Shown: one piece after another, positions 1 to 7,378 of the stretch | Layout: each line of letters starts with the position of its first letter | How positions within the stretch are numbered: position 1 is the first letter of the stretch | Translations under genes and position numbers: made by a program | Notes under the pieces: model-generated | Told to the model about the DNA's origin: nothing | The model's database searches: none | The model's input: only the letters and a program-made list of their open reading frames with translations | Assembly (NCBI GenBank): GCA_029940715.1 | Contig: JAPYTU010000055.1 | Location: 1 to 7,442, forward strand | Source of the DNA: Cytophagales bacterium | GTDB taxonomy: Bacteria > Bacteroidota > Bacteroidia > Cytophagales > MED-G16 | DNA length: 7,442 nucleotides | Reading direction: 5' to 3'

Positions 1-1
1 A

Positions 2-1228
2 ATTGATCTTGCTATGACTATTGAAAAAAATAATATTAAAGCTAGATCATGGTATGTTCAAGGAAATGTTTATTCTGCTATAGCTAAACAATTTTTAGAT
101 ATTGATCCAAATGCTATAGTGAAAGCAGCTGAATCTTTTAAATCTATAGGAAATAAAATAAAAACTAATGACATAACACTGATACAAAATGCAAATATAG
201 GATTACAAAATCTTTCATCACATTTTGTAAATCAAGCTATTGTCGCTCTTCAAGGTTCAGGAGAACCAAATTATGAAGTTGCTTATGAAAAATTTGTAAA
301 CTCTTTAAAAATATACCCAAAAGATACACTAGGTCTTCTCTATGGTGGATACGTTGCAGAACAATTAAATAAATATGATGTTGCTTTAGACTTTTATAGT
401 CAACTTATTGAAATGAAAATATTAACAAAAAAAAATATAAATACTATATATCAAAATTCAATTAACATACTATTTAATCATTGTGACTTATTTGATGAAT
501 GTGAATCTTTTGAAAAATCTATTAAATTAATTACCGAAGGAAAAAATATTTTCCCAGAAAACAACTATTACCCTTCAATTGAAATAAATATTGCAATGCG
601 ATTAAATAAAGTAGACGATGCTAGAAAAAAAATAGACGATCAACTAAAAGAAGATCCTACAAATGCTAGTTTACACTTTAATAGGGCAGTTTTATATTAT
701 AATTTAGGGCTTGCATTAGGTGAAAATCAAGAATTTTCAGATAAAGAAAAATTAGATACTTTAAATATTGTTTATCAAATATCGATTGAGGCTTATCAAA
801 AATCCTTAGATTTTGACGAAAATAATGATAAAGCAATTATTTATATGATAGATGCATATAAAGCATATGCTAAGCCATATTATGACAAAGAACGAAATCT
901 TGATTTTATTGCTTTAAAAGGTAAATATCAATCAGAGTCTAATAGATTAAAAAAAGAAGGAAATAATAGATTATCTGGTGCTGTAATATACGCTAAAGCA
1001 TATATGAACTTAAAGGGAAATGGAATTTCTGATGAGGATATAGGAAGCATTTACCCTGTTTTTTCAATTATTGAAGATTATGAAAGTCTGATCTCTATAC
1101 TTAAAATTTCTATAAGTAGAGATAAAACTAATATTGAACATTTAGAAGTTTTAAGAAACGCATATATCAAAATAAAAGATTATGTAAATGCCGAGGAAAT
1201 ATATCAATTAATACTTGAATTAGAATAA
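2..1228 (+). CDS. Tetratricopeptide-repeat protein, 5' end cut by window edge
   Basis: Helical-repeat protein of the TPR type, probably a scaffold or protein-interaction module; its partner is unknown. An ATG lies at position 14, but the frame is open to the window edge (I-D-L-A precede the Met), and I-D-L-A-M followed by NNIKARSWYVQGNVYSA reads like the end of one TPR helix and the start of the next, so that Met is probably internal and the real start lies outside. Numbering from that Met, TPR-like helix pairs are visible around residues 86-135 (AYEKFVNSLKIYPKD, then YDVALDFYSQLIE), 187-219 (ARKKIDDQLKEDPTNASLHF), 218-270 (NRAVLYYNLG, later AYQKSLDFDENNDKA) and 374-402 (VLRNAYIKIKDYVNAEEIYQ). 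No signal peptide can be judged without the N-terminus. It is convergent with the minus-strand operon, so it is probably functionally separate from it. The family call is good; the role is unknown. Confidence 0.8.
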   Translation: MDLAMTIEKNNIKARSWYVQGNVYSAIAKQFLDIDPNAIVKAAESFKSIGNKIKTNDITLIQNANIGLQNLSSHFVNQAIVALQGSGEPNYEVAYEKFVNSLKIYPKDTLGLLYGGYVAEQLNKYDVALDFYSQLIEMKILTKKNINTIYQNSINILFNHCDLFDECESFEKSIKLITEGKNIFPENNYYPSIEINIAMRLNKVDDARKKIDDQLKEDPTNASLHFNRAVLYYNLGLALGENQEFSDKEKLDTLNIVYQISIEAYQKSLDFDENNDKAIIYMIDAYKAYAKPYYDKERNLDFIALKGKYQSESNRLKKEGNNRLSGAVIYAKAYMNLKGNGISDEDIGSIYPVFSIIEDYESLISILKISISRDKTNIEHLEVLRNAYIKIKDYVNAEEIYQLILELE

Positions 1229-1248
1229 TCAAATATTATAAAAATTTT

Positions 1249-1467
1249 TCAATCACATTTTTCATGAACATCTGAAATAACACCTTTAAAATGAATGTGT
1301 TCTCTAGGTAAGTATATGCTAGCTAAAATCTCTATTAATGCTGCTGTAAAAGCTATCAAAGCCGTTAAATATGCTGATTCCATGATTGCTGAAAAGAATT
1401 CAATTATATGAAATAGTGAATGTAAACGCAGTCCCCATCTTAATATTCTAATAAATAGATTTTTCAT
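1249..1467 (-). CDS. Small membrane protein of unknown function, 72 aa, His-containing C-terminal tail
   Basis: I do not recognise a named family. The N-terminus is basic (K2, R7, R10, R14). It is followed by a hydrophobic but His/Glu-containing segment (about residues 13-31, with H16, H20, E23, E30) and a clean transmembrane helix (about 32-53, AYLTALIAFTAALIEILAS). The short hydrophilic tail EHIHFKGVISDVHEKCD holds H57, H59, H68 and C71, which could be metal ligands, though that is only an inference. The start codon overlaps the stop of the SnoaL-like gene upstream in an ATGA arrangement (1464-1467), so translation is probably coupled and the ORF is likely real despite its size. It is the last gene of the minus-strand run and ends 20 bases from the convergent TPR gene. 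Confidence 0.7.
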   Translation of the reverse strand: MKNLFIRILRWGLRLHSLFHIIEFFSAIMESAYLTALIAFTAALIEILASIYLPREHIHFKGVISDVHEKCD

Positions 1468-1931
1468 TTAATCTGATTATTTTTTAAATATTCCTTAACT
1501 TCTTTTGTGTACTTAAGCAAAAGATCGTTTGGTATAGGAAATAATAAATTATACTGATCAATCTTCCACATACCATCTACTTTAGATAATACACCAGTTC
1601 CTCTAAATTTTCCATACTTATCATTAATTAGTATTTCATCAAACCATGCAGTAGTATTACTAGAATTTATAAAAATGTTTCTTTCTAAACTTTTATATGT
1701 CCAACCAGTACCAGTATTAAATCTATTTTGGGCATATTTTTTAAATTCATCAATTGACCATCTTTCATTTAAATCAGTTCCATGAAAAACTGCTTGATCA
1801 TTGAATAGTTGAAAATATTTTTCTCCATTAGCTTCTGATGCATACTTATGAAGATTATCTAAAACCTTATTAATTTGTTCATTATTACTTAAGTTTAATA
1901 TCGTAATGTGTATTAATAATATATATACCAT
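1464..1931 (-). CDS. SnoaL-like / NTF2-like domain protein, 155 aa
   Basis: Residues about 17-135 fit the SnoaL-like branch of the NTF2 superfamily, a small cone-shaped alpha+beta fold that serves as an enzyme or a ligand-binding pocket. The clues are the opening helix INKVLDNLHKYASEANGEKYF, then AVFHGTDLNERWSIDEFKKYA, GWTYKSLERNIF, AWFDE, RGTGVL, and the closing strand GMWKIDQYNLLFPIPND. This arrangement is typical of Bacteroidota proteins annotated as nuclear transport factor 2 family; their substrate is generally unknown. The first 14 residues (VYILLIHITILNL) are hydrophobic but lack the Lys/Arg expected before a signal-peptide core, and an in-frame stop at 1941-1943 prevents any ATG extension. 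An ATG in another frame at 1951 supplies the missing charged segment (see the separate entry). It lies 42 bases after the GH3 gene and overlaps the next small gene by 4 bases. The domain call is firm, but the exact N-terminus is not. Confidence 0.85.
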   Translation of the reverse strand: MVYILLIHITILNLSNNEQINKVLDNLHKYASEANGEKYFQLFNDQAVFHGTDLNERWSIDEFKKYAQNRFNTGTGWTYKSLERNIFINSSNTTAWFDEILINDKYGKFRGTGVLSKVDGMWKIDQYNLLFPIPNDLLLKYTKEVKEYLKNNQIK

Positions 1932-1951
1932 AGTGATTTCTTATTTAACAT
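1913..1951 (-). other. Short out-of-frame leader ORF overlapping the SnoaL-like gene start
   Basis: An ATG at 1951 opens a 12-codon frame, MLNKKSLWYIYY, ending in TAA at 1915-1913. It overlaps the annotated start (1931) of the SnoaL-like gene in a different frame. Removing one TA unit from the (TA)4 tract at 1920-1927 would fuse it in frame, so that MLNKKSLWYI continues into LLIHITILNL. That gives a typical n-region and hydrophobic core of a signal peptide. It could be the displaced true start of the gene (a mutation or sequence error), a slippage-controlled start, or a chance upstream ORF. Confidence 0.5.
1920..1927 (-). repeat. (TA)4 dinucleotide tract at the frame-decision point
   Basis: On the minus strand the sequence after ATGG is TATATATA, followed by TT. 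It lies inside codons 2-4 of the SnoaL-like ORF. Losing one unit would shift translation from the upstream ATG at 1951 into the SnoaL frame. Four units is short for a classical phase-variable repeat, so its significance rests only on its position. Confidence 0.45.
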
Positions 1952-1973
1952 AATATAAATTATCTAACAAATA

Positions 1974-4262
1974 TCATTTAATGCTAATATCCTTATTAAA
2001 GTCTCCTACTTTAATATTAAATACACCAGACTCAACAACATTCATATTAGATGCATTTATAAATGATAATTCACTAACTGGTAGAATAAACTCAATAGTT
2101 TTTTTCATACCAGCATTAATTTTAATTTTTTTAAAATCTCTTAATCTTTTATTATCCGGTGTTAAAGATGCATATAAATCAGAAATATAAAGTTGTATGG
2201 TTTCTTTTCCATCGATGTCACTATTATTAGTAACATCTATAGTAACTTTTATTGATTCTGATCTAGAATACTCATTTTTATCAACATTAAAGTTAGAATA
2301 TGAAAAGTCTGAATAACTTAAACCGTAACCGAAATCATAAAGATTATTAACTTTTCCTACATAATTATATGCACCTTGAGAATTATTTTGAACCTCAGAA
2401 GGTTTATAATAATAAGGAATTAATGAATTAGGAAAGGCTGGATAAGTATATGGCAATTTACCAGAAGGATTTACTACACCAGAAACTATATCAACTAATG
2501 CGTTACCACCAAGATTTCCAGGTAAATAGATATTAATAATACCTTTCATAAGTCCTTGAATATCAGTAATTAACCGTGGTCTACCTTGATTTAAGATTAA
2601 GATAATTGGTTTGTTTACTTTTGATAATTCATTGGCTAATTTAACTTGTAAATCATGTAATTTTAAGTCGTTTAAATCACCAGGTTTTTCTGTATAACTA
2701 GTTTCACCAAGACAAAGAATAATATAATCAGACCTTTTAGCTTCATAAACAGCTTTAGATATGCTATTTTCAACCATTTCATAATAATTTCCGCCATCTT
2801 TATACGAAACACCAGGAACATATTTAACATTCTTACTACCATAAGTATTAACAAAAGCTTCATAAATAGTGTTATAACCACTTGCAAAACGATCTGTTAA
2901 CTCACCCTGCCAAGAATATGACCATGCCCCATTAAGTGTTCTCATATTGTTTCCATTAGGTCCTGTTATTAATATTCTAGACTTTCCTTTAATAGGTAAA
3001 ATATTTTCTTCATTTTTTAATAATGTTATTGCCTCTGAAGCAGCTTTATATGCCAATTGATTATGTTTTTCTGAACCAAAATCATCATATTCTCTATAAT
3101 CAGTCACAGGAGTTTTAAATAAACCTAATTCGATTTTTAGTTTTAATATTTTACTAACTGCATCATCAATCCTACTCATTTTTACCTCCCCTTCTTCTAC
3201 TAATTCTATTAAATTATTACAAAATTCTTCATAATCATATGGAACCATAGACATATCAATTCCCGAATTTATAGCTATTTTTGTTGCTTCTTTTTTACTT
3301 TTAGCTACTTTATCTCTATCATATAATTTATTAATATCTTCCCAATCAGTAAGAATTACACCCTCAAAACCAAGTTCTTTTCTTAAAAGATTTGTTAGTA
3401 TATTATAATCTGCGTGAACTGGAATGCCATTAATTAATCCAGAATTAATCATAATTGTTTTAGCACCAGCATCAATAGCAGTTTTAAATGATGGTAAATG
3501 GTATTCTCTTAATGCATTTTCTGATATATAAGCTGGGGTTCTATCTTTACCTGAGATAGTAGCATGATAGCCCAAAAAATGCTTCATACAGGCTGCAATA
3601 TTATATTTATTACTAACATCATTGTCTTTTCCTTGATATCCTTTAATCATAGCTTCACCAAATTTCTTTACAATTAATGGATCTTCTCCAAAAGTCTCAA
3701 ATTGCCTAGGAAATCGAGGATCAATACCTAAATCTAAAACAGGAGAAAAATTCCAAGGTATACCAGAAGCTCTTGTTTCATAAGCACATACAAGAGCCAT
3801 ATTATAGGCATTTTCTGGATTCCAACTTGCTGCGGTAGTTATTTGTTGAGGAAACATAGTTGCACCATCTGTGTATGTAGTTCCATGAATAGCATCTATA
3901 CCATAGATAATAGGAATACTCAATCTAGAACTATCAATAGCATATTTCTGAATATCTGTTATTGTATTAAACCATGTCTTAGGTTTTTGAGCAGTATTAT
4001 TAATAGTATTTAAAACAGATCCAATTTTATAATCCACAATAGCCTTTCTAGCCTTTTTGTTATCAATCATTAATGGAAAAGATGAAGTCCATTTATTTGG
4101 ACCTTTAGCTATTACAGTCAAATTAATTTGAGTCATTTGACCTACTTTTTCTTGTAATGTCATTTGAGATAATAAATCATTAATTTTATTATCTACATCA
4201 TTTAATTTTTGAGGTGTACAAGAATATAGAAAAGACAATAATATTATTATATAATTTTTCAT
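1974..4262 (-). CDS. Glycoside hydrolase family 3 beta-glucosidase / beta-glucan exohydrolase, lipoprotein
   Basis: A retaining exo-acting beta-glycosidase (GH3) that probably removes glucose from the non-reducing ends of beta-glucans or oligosaccharides at the periplasmic face or cell surface. A lipoprotein signal ends in the lipobox LYSC (Cys15). The N-terminal (beta/alpha)8 domain begins at LLSQMTLQEKVGQM (30-43) and carries GIDAIHG (D123), RQFETFGEDP (R186), KHFLGY (K227, H228) and the nucleophile motif VILTDWEDI (D306). The second domain (about 410-648) carries GETSYTEKPGD, where E525 matches the acid/base of barley ExoI-type enzymes. A C-terminal fibronectin-III-like domain (about 668-750) follows LYDFGYGLSYSDF. 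TDWEDI, GIDMSMVP and RIDDAV place it near the BoGH3B/ExoI branch. At 762 residues it is full length, and all key residues are present. It follows the YncE-like gene by 28 bases. No SusC/D partner is visible, so the substrate cannot be inferred from context. Confidence 0.96.
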   Translation of the reverse strand: MKNYIIILLSFLYSCTPQKLNDVDNKINDLLSQMTLQEKVGQMTQINLTVIAKGPNKWTSSFPLMIDNKKARKAIVDYKIGSVLNTINNTAQKPKTWFNTITDIQKYAIDSSRLSIPIIYGIDAIHGTTYTDGATMFPQQITTAASWNPENAYNMALVCAYETRASGIPWNFSPVLDLGIDPRFPRQFETFGEDPLIVKKFGEAMIKGYQGKDNDVSNKYNIAACMKHFLGYHATISGKDRTPAYISENALREYHLPSFKTAIDAGAKTIMINSGLINGIPVHADYNILTNLLRKELGFEGVILTDWEDINKLYDRDKVAKSKKEATKIAINSGIDMSMVPYDYEEFCNNLIELVEEGEVKMSRIDDAVSKILKLKIELGLFKTPVTDYREYDDFGSEKHNQLAYKAASEAITLLKNEENILPIKGKSRILITGPNGNNMRTLNGAWSYSWQGELTDRFASGYNTIYEAFVNTYGSKNVKYVPGVSYKDGGNYYEMVENSISKAVYEAKRSDYIILCLGETSYTEKPGDLNDLKLHDLQVKLANELSKVNKPIILILNQGRPRLITDIQGLMKGIINIYLPGNLGGNALVDIVSGVVNPSGKLPYTYPAFPNSLIPYYYKPSEVQNNSQGAYNYVGKVNNLYDFGYGLSYSDFSYSNFNVDKNEYSRSESIKVTIDVTNNSDIDGKETIQLYISDLYASLTPDNKRLRDFKKIKINAGMKKTIEFILPVSELSFINASNMNVVESGVFNIKVGDFNKDISIK

Positions 4263-4290
4263 AAACAGTTAATCTAAATAAAACGACAAT

Positions 4291-5382
4291 TTAATGAGAT
4301 ATTTTCCAAAAAGCTATGCCTCCAGCTTGTTTTCCAATATTTACAGATGATATTAATTTTAAAGTTTCAAGATTGATTATATCTACTGTACCTGGTTCAC
4401 CCCCTACTCCTTCAACTGAAATAAATGCATATTTACTATCTGATGAAATAGCAACACCATGAGAAACATTTCTCTTGTTTTTAATAACTTTCAATTCTTT
4501 TTTTAATGCAATATCCCAGATAGCAGTGGATCCATCATTTTTATATGTGACAACTAATAATTTCCCATTAGGAGAAATTTCTATATTATAAGGACCCTTT
4601 CCAGTCTTAAATTTTTCTGTTATTTTCCACGAATCTACATCAACCTCAATAATCTCATTCGATCCATTAGCCGCAACATATAGTTTATTATTTGAGGGAT
4701 GTGGAATAACCCATGTTGGTTTTACTTTAGTATGTGTCTTTTTTGTGTGATTCATGTTTGAATGATCCATCTTATCATTCATTAAGTTTATGTTATCACT
4801 TAATTTTAGCACCCTAGTTACTTTTAATGAAACCGCATCAATCTCAAATAATTCATCAGACATCATTGCTACAGAATAATGATAGAGACCATCAGATGAT
4901 ATTCTAGAACCATGTGGCATAGAACCAGTTTGTATTTGTTTTATCTCAGTCATAGTTTCAGGATCTACAACAGATACTGTACTAGGTTTCATATCACCAT
5001 GTAAATTAAAATTTACACAATAAAGTAATCCTGTAGTTTCTGAAATCTGCATCGACGCAGGAAATAATCCTAGTAAAGTTTTTCCAACTACCTTATTTGT
5101 TGTTGTAGAAAACTTAAAAAGCGTACCATAAGGGTTACCGTGAGCAAGAGTTAAATACCAAAATTTACCATTTGGATCTACAGTTAACCCGTGAGGTCCT
5201 TCATTTTCAGCTGGCCATATTCCTACTGGTATTTTTTCTAATTCCACTCCATCTACACCATCAAATTTAATTAAAGAAACTTCATCTTCTGATTCAGCAG
5301 CCACATAAGCATAATAATCTTGTGAAAAAATTATTTTAGAATTAAGTAATAATAAAATGATTATTAAATAAATATTTTTCAT
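4291..5382 (-). CDS. Exported YncE/Vgb-like beta-propeller with Met/His-rich loop
   Basis: A 363-residue protein with a signal peptide (hydrophobic residues 5-19, likely cut at IIFS|Q, about residue 20), so periplasmic or surface exposed. The rest is a YVTN/YncE-type propeller of roughly seven blades. Repeats with the pattern PHG-hydrophobic-x(4)-G-K/L-x-hydrophobic are visible: GPHGLTVDPNGKFWYLT (62-78), MPHGSRISSDGLYHYS (155-170), GPYNIEISPNGKLLVVT (263-279) and VSHGVAISSDSKYAFIS (306-322). Related blades also occur in virginiamycin B lyase-like proteins and in the propeller of nitrous-oxide reductase. One loop (201-217) is rich in Met and His, with MDHSNMNH resembling metal-binding segments of periplasmic copper proteins. 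The enzymatic or binding role is unknown. It starts 7 bases after the Ig-LVIVD gene, so the two propellers are almost certainly co-transcribed. The fold call is strong; metal binding is inference. Confidence 0.88.
   Translation of the reverse strand: MKNIYLIIILLLLNSKIIFSQDYYAYVAAESEDEVSLIKFDGVDGVELEKIPVGIWPAENEGPHGLTVDPNGKFWYLTLAHGNPYGTLFKFSTTTNKVVGKTLLGLFPASMQISETTGLLYCVNFNLHGDMKPSTVSVVDPETMTEIKQIQTGSMPHGSRISSDGLYHYSVAMMSDELFEIDAVSLKVTRVLKLSDNINLMNDKMDHSNMNHTKKTHTKVKPTWVIPHPSNNKLYVAANGSNEIIEVDVDSWKITEKFKTGKGPYNIEISPNGKLLVVTYKNDGSTAIWDIALKKELKVIKNKRNVSHGVAISSDSKYAFISVEGVGGEPGTVDIINLETLKLISSVNIGKQAGGIAFWKISH
4732..4782 (-). other. Met/His-rich segment in the YncE-like propeller (residues 201-217)
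   Basis: The encoded segment MNDKMDHSNMNHTKKTH holds M201, M205, H207, M210, H212 and H217 within 17 residues. It interrupts the propeller between a blade ending LKLSDNINL and the next starting PTWVIPHPS, so it is probably a solvent-exposed loop. Comparable MDHxxM/MNH strings occur in periplasmic copper-handling proteins. It could also be a low-complexity loop with no function. Confidence 0.55.
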
Positions 5383-5389
5383 TTTACTA

Positions 5390-7372
5390 TTAATTAATAG
5401 AAGCTTTAGTTTTATCTGGTTTAATCGGCTCTAATTTAGCTGATCCAATTCCACTATTCCAATCCGAATAAAAAACATGCCCTTTATAAAGTTGCGCACC
5501 CCAACTCATTGTTGAGTTTGGAACATAAGCATTTTCACTACCAGAAAGGATGTATCCTATTTCTCTTCCTTGTTTATATAAATCACCCATTAAATCGCCA
5601 CTTAAATCTACTACCCTAACTCCTCCAGTATACATAGCAACATACAAAACATCACCTTCTATCCAATAATTATGTGATCCATCTCCAGGAAGTTCATATC
5701 TAGCAACTTCTACAGGATTATCAAGATCAGTAAAATCTACAAAATGTAAAAAACCAGCTGTTACATTTTGTCCTTTAACATCAATACCATTTGGAAAAAT
5801 TTCATCACCCAAGACAGTATAAAATTTTCCTGTCGACTTACTTTTATATGGAAAAGTAGCATGATGAGCACCACTTGCATAATTATAATTAGCAAAAGCA
5901 ACTGGATTTGAAGGGGATCCATTAGCAATACCATTACCTACATCAACTAAATAAACACCATTTCTCCAATTTGAAGAATATGCAATTCCATCTTCTATCC
6001 AAACATCATGAATTGATTGACCAGGTTTTCCTAATTCAAATTTTCCAATTTCTTTAGGATTTTTTGGATCATCAATATTAATAACATAATATTTTTCACC
6101 ATTACTAAGTGCATAAACATGATTTTCATAAATAAATACATTGTGTACTCCGCCTGTTAAATTCTGAGTATATTCAGAAATTATACTAACATCATAAGGA
6201 TTAGTTACATCTATAATAATTATTCCATTTTTTCTATTAGAAGCACCTTCCCTACTTATAACACATATTTTTCCATCTTCAGAAACTTTTACATCATTTA
6301 CTGTTCTAGCATCAACTTGAATACTATCTATCCTAATCATATTTGAAGGATTTGTAACATCCCAAAAGTAAGTAGTTCCATCAGCTCCCCATGTACCAGA
6401 AACAGCATAATCTCTTCCATCAACACCTTCAAAAACCCAAAAATCTGAAGTATGTTTATCATTTACTGTTCCAACCCCAATACTTTTAAATTTCCTTTTA
6501 ATATTTCTATCAATTACATTAACAATTTTAGAAGCAGAAATATTTCCCACATTTGATGTAATTATATATTGACCAGCAACATCACCAACAAACCTCCCAT
6601 CTTTTTCAATTAAACCAGATGCTGTATTACTTTTGTCAAAAGATTTACCTGTAAAAGAAAATTTAATAGGTGCATCTCCTATAACAACATTCTTTTTATC
6701 ATACGCAACTGCTTTAAATTGGAACACGTCTCCTGTTCTAGCTTCGTCACTATTTGATTTAAGTTCTATATATGAAACAGGATTCTTTTTTATATTAAGG
6801 ACTATAGAACTAGTAATACCTTCAAACTCTGCAGTTAAAGTTGACTTACCTGATGTGATAGCTTTTACATTATTTAAATTATCTATACTTATCAAATCAT
6901 TTGAAGATGTTAAATTAAATTTCACATCATTTCTAATAAAACCTTTTTCATAAATAACTTCAAAAGTTAAAGGAATATAAGAGTCTGTATATAATACATT
7001 ATTAATTAATGATATTTTTATTTCATTTACTGGAGGATAATTTACTTTAACAGAAAAATCTTTCCTTAACCTATTACCTCCTTCTTGAATACAAATAGCA
7101 ACAACTGTATAAAAACCTGGTAAATTAGCAGTTATTTCACCTGTTTCATTATCTACATTTAAAGCTTCTCTATTTCTTGAATAATAAATCATATTATTAC
7201 AAGAAACCTCATTGTCATTATCATCCATTGTTACAGATGAAGCTACAAATGATTCATCAACATCAAGTACTAAATCTTGAATGGTTGAAACAATTCTATT
7301 ACTTTCTTGAGAATATAATTCAAAAGAAAAAGTTATTATAAACAATAGTATTATAGGTTTAATTATTTTCAT
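5390..7372 (-). CDS. Exported Ig-like plus LVIVD-repeat beta-propeller protein, 660 aa
   Basis: The signal peptide is MKIIKPIILLFIITFSFELYSQ (likely cut at LYS|Q, about residue 21). Three Ig-like (Big-type) domains follow at about 29-112, 114-195 and 197-287; the first has C58 and C93, which could form a disulfide. A propeller fills about 295-648, with LVIVD-type strands at FWDVTNPS (336-343), IIDVTNPY (386-393), INIDDPKNP (431-439), LVDVG (475-479), HFVDFTDLDNP (543-553) and VVDLSGD (587-593). Successive blades open with aromatic/His motifs: GGVHNV (H410), SIHDVW (H455), GAHHATF (H503, H504) and GSHNYW (H567). LVIVD proteins are secreted or surface-bound, and their function is mostly unknown; adhesion, ligand binding or catalysis are all possible. 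No type IX secretion C-terminal domain is seen. It is tightly flanked: 6 bases from the upstream gene's stop and 7 bases to the YncE-like gene. The start is supported by the signal peptide. Confidence 0.88.
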   Translation of the reverse strand: MKIIKPIILLFIITFSFELYSQESNRIVSTIQDLVLDVDESFVASSVTMDDNDNEVSCNNMIYYSRNREALNVDNETGEITANLPGFYTVVAICIQEGGNRLRKDFSVKVNYPPVNEIKISLINNVLYTDSYIPLTFEVIYEKGFIRNDVKFNLTSSNDLISIDNLNNVKAITSGKSTLTAEFEGITSSIVLNIKKNPVSYIELKSNSDEARTGDVFQFKAVAYDKKNVVIGDAPIKFSFTGKSFDKSNTASGLIEKDGRFVGDVAGQYIITSNVGNISASKIVNVIDRNIKRKFKSIGVGTVNDKHTSDFWVFEGVDGRDYAVSGTWGADGTTYFWDVTNPSNMIRIDSIQVDARTVNDVKVSEDGKICVISREGASNRKNGIIIIDVTNPYDVSIISEYTQNLTGGVHNVFIYENHVYALSNGEKYYVINIDDPKNPKEIGKFELGKPGQSIHDVWIEDGIAYSSNWRNGVYLVDVGNGIANGSPSNPVAFANYNYASGAHHATFPYKSKSTGKFYTVLGDEIFPNGIDVKGQNVTAGFLHFVDFTDLDNPVEVARYELPGDGSHNYWIEGDVLYVAMYTGGVRVVDLSGDLMGDLYKQGREIGYILSGSENAYVPNSTMSWGAQLYKGHVFYSDWNSGIGSAKLEPIKPDKTKASIN

Positions 7373-7378
7373 TGGGTT

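Noticed and set aside
1229..1251. Possible bidirectional terminator between the convergent TPR and small membrane protein genes
   Set aside because: The only symmetry is AAAAATTTTT at 1240-1249. There is no GC-containing stem, so no intrinsic terminator can be supported.
1932..1973. Possible internal promoter (TTTG and TATATTATG-like elements) before the SnoaL-like gene
   Set aside because: The match to the Bacteroidota -33/-7 consensus is partial, and such strings are expected by chance at this base composition.
1981..2190. Plus-strand ORF of 69 codons
   Set aside because: It lies wholly inside the GH3 gene on the opposite strand, whose domain structure is continuous there, and its product resembles no protein I know.
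2672..2887. Minus-strand ORF of 71 codons
   Set aside because: It is in an alternative frame of the GH3 gene, over the conserved GETSYTEKPGD region. It is a low-complexity hydrophobic translation and a shadow of GH3.
4263..4290. Possible Shine-Dalgarno or promoter before the GH3 gene
   Set aside because: The gap is 28 bases of A/T-rich sequence without a purine-rich GGAG-type element or a clear promoter. Absence of Shine-Dalgarno sequences is normal for Bacteroidota.
6633..6953. Plus-strand ORF of 106 codons
   Set aside because: It is antisense to the Ig-like domains of the LVIVD protein and has no recognisable motifs. AT-rich genes often leave such open antisense frames.
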